From Adenophora triphylla var. japonica (Eukaryota > Streptophyta > Magnoliopsida > Asterales > Campanulaceae), in contig JAFEMH010000987.1 of NCBI GenBank assembly GCA_022495995.1, positions 222,001-286,000 of the forward strand: a stretch of 64,000 nucleotides of DNA, read 5' to 3'. The notes under the pieces were generated by a model. The model was not told where the DNA came from, searched no databases, and was given only the letters and a program-made list of their open reading frames with translations. The number at the start of each line of letters is the position of its first letter. The stretch's first letter is position 1. Below are positions 1 through 9,648 of the stretch, one piece after another. A program made the position numbers and the translations under genes.

Positions 1-1121
1 TTAAGATATTCCCTAGAATTCTTATCAACTTTGGAGATATTTAAGGGGTCACAAGGAAATTCAATTCGATTTAATTTGGATGATAAAACATATAGAGTGA
101 CCTTTGATGAGTTGAGGGAAGTGTTTGGAGTTGATTAGCCTAGGGGAAATTGGTTGGAAGTTGATGGGGCTGGGTGTTTCTTCTTTTCGGAGCTCACGGG
201 ATTACCTTGTAATAAGAAATACCTTAGGGCTTCCTCTCTATCTCACCCTGCTTGGAAGTTATTCTACAGAGGGCTATAGATGTCATGGTTGGCAAATGGA
301 GAGCCAGCTCAGCTGAATGTGGCTATGGTAAATCTCTTGAGAACGGGGTTGAGGAGTGTTCAGGTGATCCCGGATTGGGTTGAGATTTTTGTTAGTAGAT
401 GTGAATCATTTGTTTTGACCAAAAAGGGAAACATCTCAGTAGGGGGGATGATCACTTTGCTAGCGAAAGCTTGTATGGAGGAACTAAAACCCGGGGCTAT
501 GAAGTTGATGGGGGGCACTGGTATTTACTTTAGGGACTGGCTAGTGGAATATGATAAATTTGTGAGGGACCTGATAGTGGGATACAATAGATCTTTATTA
601 TTTGAATATGGTGTTCCCAAGAGAACGGTCTCTTGTACGCTAGGGGCCACTTTTCCGAGTGGTGCGCAGGCAGGCATTGGCGTATGACAGGTGTAGAGGA
701 TGAAATGGAGCCGGTTGATGAGGAGGAAGATGAAGAGCATGATCAGGAGAGGCAGGGTGGTCAGGGTAGAGAGCAAAATCGGAACCAGCAGAGTTCGTTG
801 GATCAGTGGACTCTGATGAAGGCATATTTGGATGAGCAGGAAAGAGCAAGGAAAGCTCGAGAGCAGAGCAGACATACTTTAGAGGATGTTAGGTGGGAGG
901 AGGTTCAGGATTGTTTTGAGGGGTTAGAGGATGAAGCTGCCATTTCGAGAGCCCGATCTGAGCAGTTGGAGGCTTGGGCAACGCAGACAGAGCCCCAGAG
1001 TTACGAGCCAGTTTCAGAGACATATATGGCTATGATGCATTCAAGAGCCATTGCTCGTGCTCAGAGGCATTCTTCCCGTCAGACCTACTATCAGGGAGAA
1101 GGCTCCGACTCTCATCAGTGA
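1..1121 (+). pseudogene. Decayed retroelement ORF, ATHILA ORF-1-like, with acidic C-terminal part
   Basis: The frame beginning at base 4 reads through to about 687 with two in-frame TAG stops (near 136 and 278). A shift near 640-690 leads into a second open stretch to 1121. The N-terminal segment (LSTLEIF, then IRFNLDDKTYRVTFDELREVFG) resembles the 'Arabidopsis retrotransposon ORF-1' (ATHILA) type of plant retroelement protein. The C-terminal part is rich in Glu, Gln and Arg (EEEDEEHDQERQ and so on) and probably coiled or disordered. The 5' end lies outside the window. Family assignment is by pattern only; it could instead be an accessory ORF of the CACTA element that follows. Confidence 0.45.
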
Positions 1122-1580
1122 TGTTATTACTTATGTTTCATGTTTCAATCAAACTTGTTATTTTGTATGGTTGACTATTAATATTGTTAATTGTAATATC
1201 TATTTGTTTATATCTTATTTGCTTGCTTTTACTAAGACAATGTTATTACTTATGTTTCAATCAAACTTGTTATTTTGTATGGTTGAATATTAATATTGTT
1301 ACTTGTAATATGTATTTGTTTAGATCTTATTTGCTTACTATTACTAAGACAATGTTATTACTTATGTTTCATGTTTCAATCAAACTTGTTATTTTGTATG
1401 GTTGAATATTAATATTGTTAATTTTAATACGTATTTTTTTAGATCTTATTTGCTTACTATTACTAAGACAATGTTATTACTTATATTTCATGTTTCAATC
1501 AAACTTGTTATTTTGTATGGTTGAATATTAGTATTGTTACTTGTAATATGTATTTGTTTAGATCTCATTTTCTTACTATG
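1122..1580 (+). repeat. Tandem repeat, 4 units of 112-119 bp
   Basis: Units start at 1122, 1241, 1353 and 1472 with the shared opening tgttattacttat. Spacings are 119, 112 and 119 bases; the second unit lacks a 7-base atgtttc segment. The array starts directly after the stop of the preceding ORF. A part-unit (tgtaatatgtatttgtttagatctcattt) recurs near 2177, inside the CACTA-1 gene. Confidence 0.85.
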
Positions 1581-1651
1581 CAATTTTACTCACATTTATG
1601 ATTATGACTTTGTAATATATATTTTCATGTTTCTTATATTTTTTTAGCCAG

Positions 1652-3850
1652 ATATGCCGCCAAGGAAGCAAATAGGTGAGATCTCATCAAGGAAAGGAAG
1701 AGGGTTGGCAAAAAAAAATGAAGAAATGGGGTAAAGAAAAACTGAATGTCATATTTAATGAATTTCGACAACCTTGTGGTGGGGAAAGTGCTCAGCTAGC
1801 TACTCAGCTCGGGTATTTTGTGAGAAATGGGGAAAATTTCCCATTAACTAATGATTGGTGTGAGATGGAACGTACAGTTCTAGAGAACATATGGAAAGAT
1901 GTTCAAGTAAGTTGTAATCTATATTCCTTACATAAATCTCATGTTTACTTGATTATTTTTTCTTGGCTTTAGTTTTGTATTCTAGTAAGTAGTCAAAAGT
2001 CTTATGATTTTCTAACAATTATTCTTTTTCTTTGTTGAATTGTATATAAGATAATACCAATGCACCTCCCGAGTATGCGCAAATTTGCTATCTAGCTCTC
2101 AATAAACAATTGAGAGATTGGAAATATCAGGTGAGACATGCATATAATAAGTATGCAACAGAGACTTTATTTACTTGTAATATGTATTTGTTTAGATCTC
2201 ATTTGCTTAATATGCAATTTCACTCACATTTATGATTATGACTTTGTAATATGGAAATGTCAGGTGAGATGTTCATACAATAGGTATGCAACAGACGAGG
2301 AGTGATTGGCTCACAAACCTGATGTGTGTGTTGATTCGGATCAATGGGTTGAACTTGTTCATACGTGGAGTTCAGAAAAGGCTCAGGTATATTTCAAATT
2401 AATCTCAATCTATTATCGTGAATGTCTTATATGTTTCAAATTAATACTAATATTATCTTCTTCTTTTTTTCCAGGAAATATCTCAAATAAACCAAGGGAA
2501 TCGATCAAAGCAAGAGTGTCTTAATAGGACTGGAAAAAAGTCGCATTGCACACTCTGAAAAGATGTTTGTCATCGTTCAATTTAGTTCTCAGTTGTCAAT
2601 TAATGCTTCTTTTTGTATCGTATATAAATATATTTTTTTGTCAAATGATTCTATTATAAATGGTAGAGAGAAGACGAGGGATTACCCACTGATCGAGTAA
2701 GCATGTTCATAGCTACACGCACGGACAAAGTTGGTTAGGCTGCAGACGAAACCACCTCTCGTATGATTGTAAGTTAAAGTTTCAACCTTTTCTGTTTCAG
2801 TTTTGTTCTTGTATAGAATACTTTTTCCATTTCTAACTTCATTTTCATAATATTAATTAAAGTTAAAACAATTATATTGAACATGTTTTTTTTTGTTACA
2901 GTTAACGCTCAATGATGCGATTGAAGAACTACCAGAGGAGGAACAAAACTTTCCAAGCAAGCGAGAACAGATATTCACAAATCTTATAGGAAATGATGGC
3001 CATGGGAGAGTGCGCTGTATGGGACAAGGTCTTACCAAAACTAGGGTGTTTGGTAAAGCCTCAACTTCTCAAAGTGCTTCTGCAGCCCGTGTTGCTGAAC
3101 TTGAGGAGACGGTGTCATTCATGCAAAATGATTATGCAAGGCGTGCAGAGGAATTTCAAAAGCAACTTGAGGATTAATGCCAAATGATATAAGATTTGAA
3201 ACGTAATTATATGCAACATGTAAATGGCAGTAATAGATAGGCAGTGTTATGTTTTCTCAATCCTATAAATCTAATAACACTATGCACTAGTTTTCGTGAA
3301 CCACATTTTCTAGTTTGCCTGGAATGGGTTGTCGGTCCCCTTCATATTCTTATAACTACTGCTCAATGCCTGGAGAATAGCAGGACTGGCTAAGTTGATA
3401 CATGTAAGAAGTTGTTTGACAATTAAACTTATGCTTGAATGGGTTGGTATGATAAATTATTGTAGATTGAGTCGTTGTAGAATTCCCTGGCATAAAGTAG
3501 AAATTGAATGGGTTGGTAATACTCTGTAATTGAATATCATGACTCTATGTTCATATGCATATGCTAGTAAAATGTCACACTTGTAGTGGCATAACTTGTA
3601 GAATAGTGTATTAAATTTTTTGTGGTTATTGAAAGCATTTTTATAGGGGTACCTTGAAGGTATAATGTAATTGAAAATGTATGAATGGCGTCAGAAATGG
3701 TCCTTCTGATTTCTGTTAGTTTCCTTTTCTTTTCTTGTGGTGGCTAACATAACTGACTTTGATATTTATCGCAGATGTCAAGAACAAATGGGAGAAAAGC
3801 TCTAGGGGCAAGAAGCTTATTGTGAAGAAGACAAGGGCAACAATTATTTA
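1652..3850 (+). pseudogene. CACTA-1 Transposase_24 (Ptta/En/Spm) type protein, spliced and broken
   Basis: The likely start is ATG 1654 (MPPRKQIGE). A frameshift in or just after an A-rich run at 1710-1740 moves into the frame encoding KLNVIFNEFRQPCGG, GYFVRNGENFPL and ENIWKDVQ. Further exons follow: around 2300-2385 (VDSDQWVELVHTWSS), around 2475-2530 (EISQINQGNRSKQ), around 2665-2770, and 2901-3176 (LTLNDAIEELPEEEQNF to a C-terminal coiled coil). A last basic exon lies at about 3775-3850 (WEKSSRGKKLIVKKTR). The 'D/E-QW-LV-WSSE' block is the hallmark of plant Transposase_24 proteins, the second gene product of CACTA elements, thought to bind element DNA. Several stops and frameshifts show it is dead. 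Confidence 0.7.
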
Positions 3851-4080
3851 ATCTAAGACTATCATAAACTACAATGTCATTTTGCTACTTATAATTGATG
3901 CATGTAAACATTGAGTTTTGGATATGCTACAGTCTTTTTTGTGTTATTGGTTATGTTGTCTTGACATTGTGTTGTTTACATTTACGAAGCCTAGTTATTT
4001 TATACAGGTTGCATTTGTGTGTGTACAAGTTGCATTTGGTTCCTGCTGGTGTATTTTTGGGGAAAAATGAGTAATACAGG

Positions 4081-4580
4081 CCTGAATGGAAAAAAAATCT
4101 ACTTATTTACGGCGGATGAATCAATCCGCCGTAAATAACTAGTTTATTTATGGCGGATTGATTCATCCGCCGTAAATAAGTTCATTGGACGAATCGTCCC
4201 CAAAGGGGGACGAGGGTATCAGATTGGGTCAAAATGGGGACGACTCATGCTGTTTGGACGACTCGTCTCTTATATACGGCGACCTAGAGCCGCCGTATAT
4301 AATATTTCATTATATACGGCGGTCACCTAACCGCCGTATAAACCTTCCTCAAATACGGTTGTGATACATACGGCGTATTTGTATTTCATTATATACGGCG
4401 GTCCATAAGCCGCCATATTTGTCATTGATTATATACGGCGGTTGTATTTCCGCCGTAAATACTATATACGACTGTATATCCGCCGTAAATACTATATACG
4501 TCGCGACTTTATATGATACACTATATACGGCAGAATATCCGCCGTAAATACTATATACGGCGGCCCCGGTCACTATATAC
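4081..4580. repeat. CACTA-1 subterminal inverted-repeat array
   Basis: An 81-base near-perfect hairpin at 4101-4181 (arms built of acttatttacggcggat and its complement) is followed by many short palindromes of the form tatatacggcgg...ccgccgtatat up to 4570. In CACTA elements such arrays are the binding sites for the element-encoded DNA-binding protein. The 4182-4270 spacer is GC-richer and contains repeated gacgactcgtc-like motifs. Confidence 0.8.
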
Positions 4581-4734
4581 AGCGTTTGGTGGAAGTGAGA
4601 AAGGGTTGGGATTTGGGGCTTGTGCGGTAGTATCGCAAAAAAGTTTTTTTTCCACTACTATAAGATGTAACTCGTGTTATTATAATATGTAACACACGTT
4701 ACTTTATTAATCTCCAGTGCACGTAAAAATGTAA

Positions 4735-5396
4735 CTGATGCTGCAAGAATTGTGCTGTTATCAATCTCTGTCCAACTGCAAGATCAATATCCTGGCTTTT
4801 GACCTGAAAACAGTATCCACGACTAGCCAGAATGGTCTCCGGTGAAGACCCTCGGGCGTGAGAGTAAGTACATTGTATAGAGAGCTAATAAGTTATTTGG
4901 AACAATGTATTCTCAAATAATAAAAAAGCAATTACCTTGGAACGGTTGATATTGCTATGTATTTATAGTTGTTGATGAGAGATATAATTGTGGTAGAATT
5001 GCATTAAATCCCTATAATCTCGGATCAGATATGCATAAGAGATCTTGTCCATGAATAACTCCTAATTTGTAGGGAGTCCGTTATGGAAAGAGTTGTATTC
5101 ACGCCTGGACTTTGTAGGTCGTCATGTATTATGATAGGTCGAGGTCGCCTGTTGGGTCTAGGTCGACCTGACTGATGGGTAGGATCGGGCCATACCCGAA
5201 TAGTATCTGGATCGTAATGTCGGACCAAGCTAGGTCGGGACCATCTGAGGTCGGACAATGAGCTAGGTCGACTGATTCGCTGAAGGGCCATGGGCATGAT
5301 AATAATTGGACCTAGCCCACTGAGAATGTGGTGGCAATAATATGTAGATAACTGGGCTTGCTCGTTGGGCCTAGCCCGTCATATTTATTCCGTTCA
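4735..5396 (-). mobile_element. Left LTR of a minus-oriented Tat-like gypsy element (start approximate)
   Basis: The right edge is clear: ...ttccgttca ends in CA at 5396 and is followed by gtggcccccaactttc, which read on the minus strand is a polypurine tract directly abutting an LTR start (TG...). The body contains the 'gaagaccctcgg' and 'atgtatttatagtt' context seen in equivalent places of the other Tat-like LTRs here. The left edge could not be fixed; a TG at about 4735-4739 is the best guess. The partner LTR is absent. Confidence 0.55.
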
Positions 5397-5412
5397 GTGG
5401 CCCCCAACTTTC
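5397..5412 (-). other. Polypurine tract of the minus-oriented Tat-like element
   Basis: On the minus strand this is gaaagttgggggccac, ending directly at the LTR. It has the same layout as the tracts beside the Tat-2 left LTR (13171) and Tat-3 left LTR (44581). Confidence 0.6.
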
Positions 5413-5944
5413 TGAGTTGAGGTTTGTCGACCAGGAAGTTAAGAAATTGTTGAAGAATTTTAATGGAGGTCGCATGTCGATGCTCGAGTTGATGGTTTGT
5501 CGACCAATAGTGACGTGGCTTAATCCTGGACGTTGATTGCGGACAGCTGGATTGGTAGAAGCGCCGTATTTCTGTAATCATTGCTATTTTGACGCTTAGA
5601 AACTGCCTCGAAAACCGCTTCACTGCATTAAATGTGATGGAACCGTTTGAATTTTTTCCTTTTCCGTTTCAATTAAGGAAAAATATAAAAGGGAAAATCC
5701 TTTTCCTTTTCGAATTTTTACAATTTCTGAACTTTGGATATTCTCAGCAAGAGCAGTGACGCAGCAACTGGTGTTTTCAACCTAGTCGAACCTTCCTCTC
5801 TTGTAGTAAACCCTTCTTCACCAAAATCAGTTAAGGTACCTCTCTCATCTCCCTGCTTTTAAGCTTTATTTCTGTTTTTCCTTTGATTCCGCCATAGCTA
5901 GGACCTTTAGTAGTGAGCCTAGAGCTTGGTATGGCTATTGTGCC
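5413..5944. other. Non-coding leader upstream of the antisense ORF
   Basis: No ORF of note. It equals the element 3' UTR and the promoter/leader side of the plus-strand antisense gene. A possible non-coding first exon ends at a donor-like 'aag|gtacctctctc' near 5833, matching the 'caaggtaaaattcttccctctc' context before the Tat-2 antisense ORF at 13409. Confidence 0.4.
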
Positions 5945-6700
5945 ATGAACTGTAGGGTATACAAGTGTCTAGGTAGAATGTGGAAGGAGATGCCTATTGA
6001 GGAGTGCGTTACAATTCTGACAAGGTGGGGCTTGCAATTTAATGAACTTGAGCTTCCTGTAGGAGACAAATTAGGCAATTTGACAGTTGACGACCCAAGA
6101 ATCGTTGGTTTCCACCTTTTCCATGAACTGCTAGACCACTTAGTGTTGTGTTACATTAGGGGACCCCAAAAACCTTTCGAGTCTGTATCTAGGACTGATT
6201 CAACTGTTTCTTCTTCTTCAGATATGTTGACCCAAGCATCGGCGAGCTCCTCCTCGGACAGAATCGTGGATGCTTTCTGCTCAACTGTTGTACCAGGTCG
6301 CAACAAGAGGGGGTACATGGTCCCTAAGCCAGAGGCCGGAAAGAAGGGTGCTGATTCCAGGGTAGAGCATCTCTACAACTTTTTTGAAGTAGATAAGGGG
6401 AATTACCAACTAACTCATGTCACTCCTAGAGAGAAGAAAGCTCACGGATGGGAGCATTGGGCGATGGATCCCACGAGAGTGGCCTTCTTCTATGGCCAAT
6501 TTGAAGCTAGATTGAGACTCCCACTGGACCCCTTTATTTATGAGTTTTTGGAGTGTATGAATGATGTCCCTATGCAGATAGGAGCCACTTCTTGCAGGGT
6601 ACTAGTGTGTTTTGCCATAGTATGTCGCTTCCTAGGATATGAGCCTTGTATGAAGGTTTTTAGGGAGTTCTTCAACCTCAGAACCTCAACCTCAACAAAC
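5945..6700 (+). pseudogene. Transposase_28-like antisense ORF of a Tat-like element, 3' truncated
   Basis: Open from ATG 5945. Residues about 170-250 carry FYGQFEARLRLPLDPF, FLECMNDVPMQIGATSCRV and FLGYEP...FREFFNLR. This matches the 'putative gypsy type transposon' (Transposase_28) pattern: aromatic/EY-x-F-x-LR-LPL-PF, then P-Q-x-x-x-x-x-R, then F-x-L-R. The preceding 130 residues are Ser-rich and low complexity. The frame runs to 6748 but similarity stops at FFNLR (about 6690), where sequence from an oppositely oriented element begins. It lies antisense to the LTR at 4735-5396, as in Tat-2 and Tat-3. Its role is unknown. Confidence 0.6.
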
Positions 6701-7845
6701 CTCGTCTCTATCCCTAGCCCCTTCGGACGGAGGTCAAACCCCACGTAATCTCTGAACTCAGCCTCAAAAATGTGATCCCTCCAGGTCACAAGCCGATCCG
6801 TGAATCTCAAGCCAGTAATAGCTGTAAAGTCGGCGGGAGTCACCGTGACTTCTCCCCAGCCTTGATGAAAGCTGTGAGTGGTGTCCCACCAAAACTCTGA
6901 AAGAGCCTAGACTAGCCCCTTGCTCTTGGAGGTCACATGAATGCCTTGGATGATAGCCTCAACAAAAGAATGGAGGCCAGTCGCCACCACTACCTGCTTA
7001 GGATTGTGGCCATCCTTCTCAAAGTTGGGCATCCTGTCCCACAACTTCACCGCTACCTCAGTGGGTCCCCTCGACTTGCTCTCCTGTAGGTAAGCACAAA
7101 AAAAGCACGTTAGTCCTTCAGTTTATCTCAGAAGCATGCATACATGGACAAAATAATGCACACATTTTCAAAGAAAAGCATTCATAAGAAGTTTCTAGAA
7201 TCATTTGCCTAGAATACGTGTCTTTCATCATTTGAAACACGTCACCCTGAGCACATGCTCTCTCAAGCACAAAAAAAATCCAGTTTTCACAAAACTCTTT
7301 GTATATAGGTTTTAATCTTTCCAAAGTGGCATTCGTGAATCATTTTCATCGTCCAAAATTTTGTTTTCACATCCATGATCAGAAGTCGACCTAGTTCTAG
7401 CACATGCAAGAACTCCGTCACATTTTAGGCATTATTTTTCTCACTTTATTTTCAAAAAATGAGTCATTCTCATATTTTTTCAAATAAATTGCACATGCAT
7501 GTTTATTTATGTCCTTAGCCCTATAGGTTAATTATCAAATCCCTAAAATCATCAATAAAATCACAAGAAAATACAAAAATTCCCAAAATTCAAGTCTGGC
7601 CCTAATCAATAAAAAAATCAATCAAAATTGATGAAATCAAATAAATCGAGAGTGCTTACCACAATCGATTGAGGTTTCATAGATTTGTGCTCCCTTTTAC
7701 CGGGATAGAACTCAGAAGTGGGCGCGACGAAGTCATACTTCCGCTCAGTCCTAACGAATTCCCTCCGCCTCATCCTCGCAATTTGCGACAAGTTCCGACG
7801 CGCTTGTCGAGGCAAGACGTTCCCTTCTTGATCCATCTTGAGCAA
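6690..7845 (-). pseudogene. Plant mobile domain (PMD)-like antisense ORF, two exons, truncated
   Basis: Exon 1 runs from ATG 7845 down to about 7640 (MLKMDQEGNVLPRQARRN...KYDFVAPTSEFYPG). A long AT-rich intron (about 7090-7640) follows. Exon 2 runs from about 7085 to 6690 and includes WDRMPNFEKDGHN, FWWDTTHSFHQGWGEVTVTP and ADFTAITGLRF. The 'W-DT-HTF-x-x-GE-x-TVTP-x-DF-AITGLR' block is the signature of PMD-like proteins found in plant transposons and in the MAIN family. One stop in exon 2 (near 6910) and truncation at about 6690 make it non-functional. It is antisense to the LTR at 9649-11444, so it occupies the antisense cargo position of a Tat-like element. Confidence 0.6.
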
Positions 7846-8082
7846 CAGAAGCTATAGATTCGAAAAAACCTTGATGCTTCTCTCTCTTTTCTCTCCTCTC
7901 TACTCGCAAGAACAAAAGGCAACAATGGCTACTGTCCGTTCTTCTACTGTTTAAATAAATCTGGTGAAATCAAGTTTCAAGCCGGACGGCTTCTTTTTCC
8001 CCATCTCATGCCGGGCGGCTTCATTCGCCTCAGGCTGAATTTACACTTTTGCCCCTGAACTTTCCATCTAACCAAGAATTCC

Positions 8083-8405
8083 CGTTATCTCCAAATGGAA
8101 TAATGTTGTTTCTAAAAAATTCTCGTTATCTCCAAATGGAATAACGTTTTCTCTCAAAAATTTCCGTTATCTCCAAATGGGATAACGTTTTTTTTTTCTC
8201 AAAAATTTCCGTTATCTCCAAATGGAATAACGTTTTCTCCTAAATTTTCCGTTATCGCCAAATGGGATAACGTCTCCTTCGGAAAATCCTCCGTTATCAC
8301 CGAATGGGATAATGTCTCCTCCCGGAAATCCTTCGTTATCATCAAATGGGATAACGTCTCCTCCAGGAAACCTTTCGTTATCGCCAAATGGGATAACGTC
8401 AGGTG
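8083..8405 (+). repeat. Tandem array, about 8 units of 41-45 bp
   Basis: Units open with cgttat at 8083, 8124, 8165, 8210, 8250, 8292, 8334 and 8376. Each unit contains a small inverted repeat, cgttat-(10-11 bases)-ataacg. Length changes come from a T-run near 8188-8197. The stretch 7846-8082 before it holds nothing recognisable. Confidence 0.9.
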
Positions 8406-8424
8406 ACAACCTCCGAATTGTCAA

Positions 8425-8690
8425 ATTCAAACTTTAGCTACCTCTATCTCCTCGATAGTGACGAAAGCTTTAGTTCTTCAAACTTTAGCTACCTCTATCT
8501 CCTCGATAGTAACGAAATCTTTAGTTCTTCAAACTTTAGCAATCTATATCTCCTCGATAGTGACGAAAGCTTTAGTTCTTCAAACTTCATCTACCTCTAT
8601 CTCCTCGATAGTAACGAAAGCTTTAGTTCTTCAAACTTCAGCTACCTCTATCTCCTCGATAGCGACGTAAGCTTCAGTTTCTTAAGGTGA
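8425..8690 (+). repeat. Tandem array, 5 units of exactly 51 bp
   Basis: The phrase ctcgatag recurs at 8451, 8502, 8553, 8604 and 8655. Because 51 is divisible by 3, the array stays open in several frames and yields spurious Ser/Asn/Leu-rich reading frames. Confidence 0.92.
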
Positions 8691-8795
8691 CTCCTTCATT
8701 AATCGTCAAAATTCCAAGGATCCTAGACCTGTTCCTAACTATCTAGTGAGCCTTGAACTACGACCACGGCTTGATTCCTCCGGAATACGTAGGTA

Positions 8796-9305
8796 GCCTT
8801 TCAAAAAGGTCCAGCCATCCGACCGCAGTGGTCGCTCTTTTCCTTCATCACTCCTCAGTAGTGAGGTAGCCTTTCATAAAGGTCTAGCCATCTGAAAGTA
8901 GTGGTCACCCCTTTAATTCATCACTCCTCAGTGGTGCATGAGCCTTTCATAAAGGTCTAGTCATCCGATCGCAGTGGTCACCCCTTTCATTCACCACTCT
9001 TCAGTGGTGCATGAGCCTTTCAAAAAGGTCCAGCCATCCGACCGCAGTGGTCACCCCTTTCATTCATCACTCCTCAGTGGTACATGAGCCTTTCATAAAG
9101 GTCTAGTCATCCGACCGCAGTGGTCACCCCTTTCATTCATCAATCCTCAGTGGCGCACGAGCCTTTCATAAAGGTCTAGTCATCCGACCGCAGTGGTCAC
9201 CCCCTTCATTCATCACTCCTCAGTGGTGCATGAGCCCTTCAAAAAGGTCCAGCCATCCGACCACATTGGTCACTCCCTTCATTTGACATATCCCCAGTAG
9301 GATCA
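8796..9305 (+). repeat. Tandem array, 7 units of about 73 bp
   Basis: The phrase gcctttca (gcccttca in the last unit) recurs at 8796, 8869, 8942, 9014, 9088, 9161 and 9234. A longer dispersed motif, ttgattcctccgg(a/g)atac followed by gtaggtagcct, flanks the array at 8770, 9400 and 9500. Confidence 0.92.
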
Positions 9306-9648
9306 GCCATTTGACCTCCTAGGTCATTTCCTTTCCATCTTCCTAGCAAGGGACCAGTTTCTCTTCGCCATTCCCCAGTGGATTCCAAACTACGATCATG
9401 GCTTGATTCCTCCGGGATACATAGGTAGCCTACTTTAGGTTCAGCCAATTTGTCACATATGACACCCTTTCCCCAGTGGACCTAGAACTATGATCATGGC
9501 TTGATTCCCCCGGGATACGTAGGTAGCCTTCCAAAGGTTCAGCCACTCGACCTCCTTGGTCACCCAATCTGTCTCGGCAGTTCGCCAGATTGGATTCTTT
9601 TTATCGATAACCCCACTTGCCCTACAAGTTCCGTTGCCGAGGGGCTTC
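9306..9648. other. Element 3' UTR remnant, no gene
   Basis: Contains degenerate copies of the dispersed ggcttgattcc...taggtagcc motif and ends in ccgaggggcttc, a weak purine-rich tract immediately before the LTR. No coding sequence seen. Confidence 0.5.

Larger units (their letters stand above)
1652..4663 (+). mobile_element. CACTA-1: decayed CACTA/En-Spm element, 3' part
   Basis: A Transposase_24-type gene (1652-3850) is followed by a subterminal array of GC-rich hairpins (4101-4580), the usual order at a CACTA 3' end. The likely terminus is ttttttttccactacta at about 4643-4660, the reverse complement of a CACTAGTAGTGGAAAAA-type inverted repeat that has lost its last gtg. No matching 5' end lies in the window, so the element may start left of base 1, or its left end may be at or before the tandem repeat at 1122. 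Confidence 0.6.

Noticed and set aside
4643..4660. cactactataag read as the 5' start of a new CACTA element going right
   Set aside because: No subterminal repeats follow on the right, while a clear hairpin array precedes it on the left, so it is better read as the damaged 3' end of CACTA-1.
8083..8405. Regularly spaced short repeats resembling a CRISPR array
   Set aside because: The spacers are themselves repeats, the sequence is plant nuclear DNA and the unit is simply a 42-bp tandem repeat in a retroelement 3' UTR.
8199..8690. Several open frames on both strands
   Set aside because: They arise from tandem arrays; the 51-bp unit keeps frames open without coding evidence.
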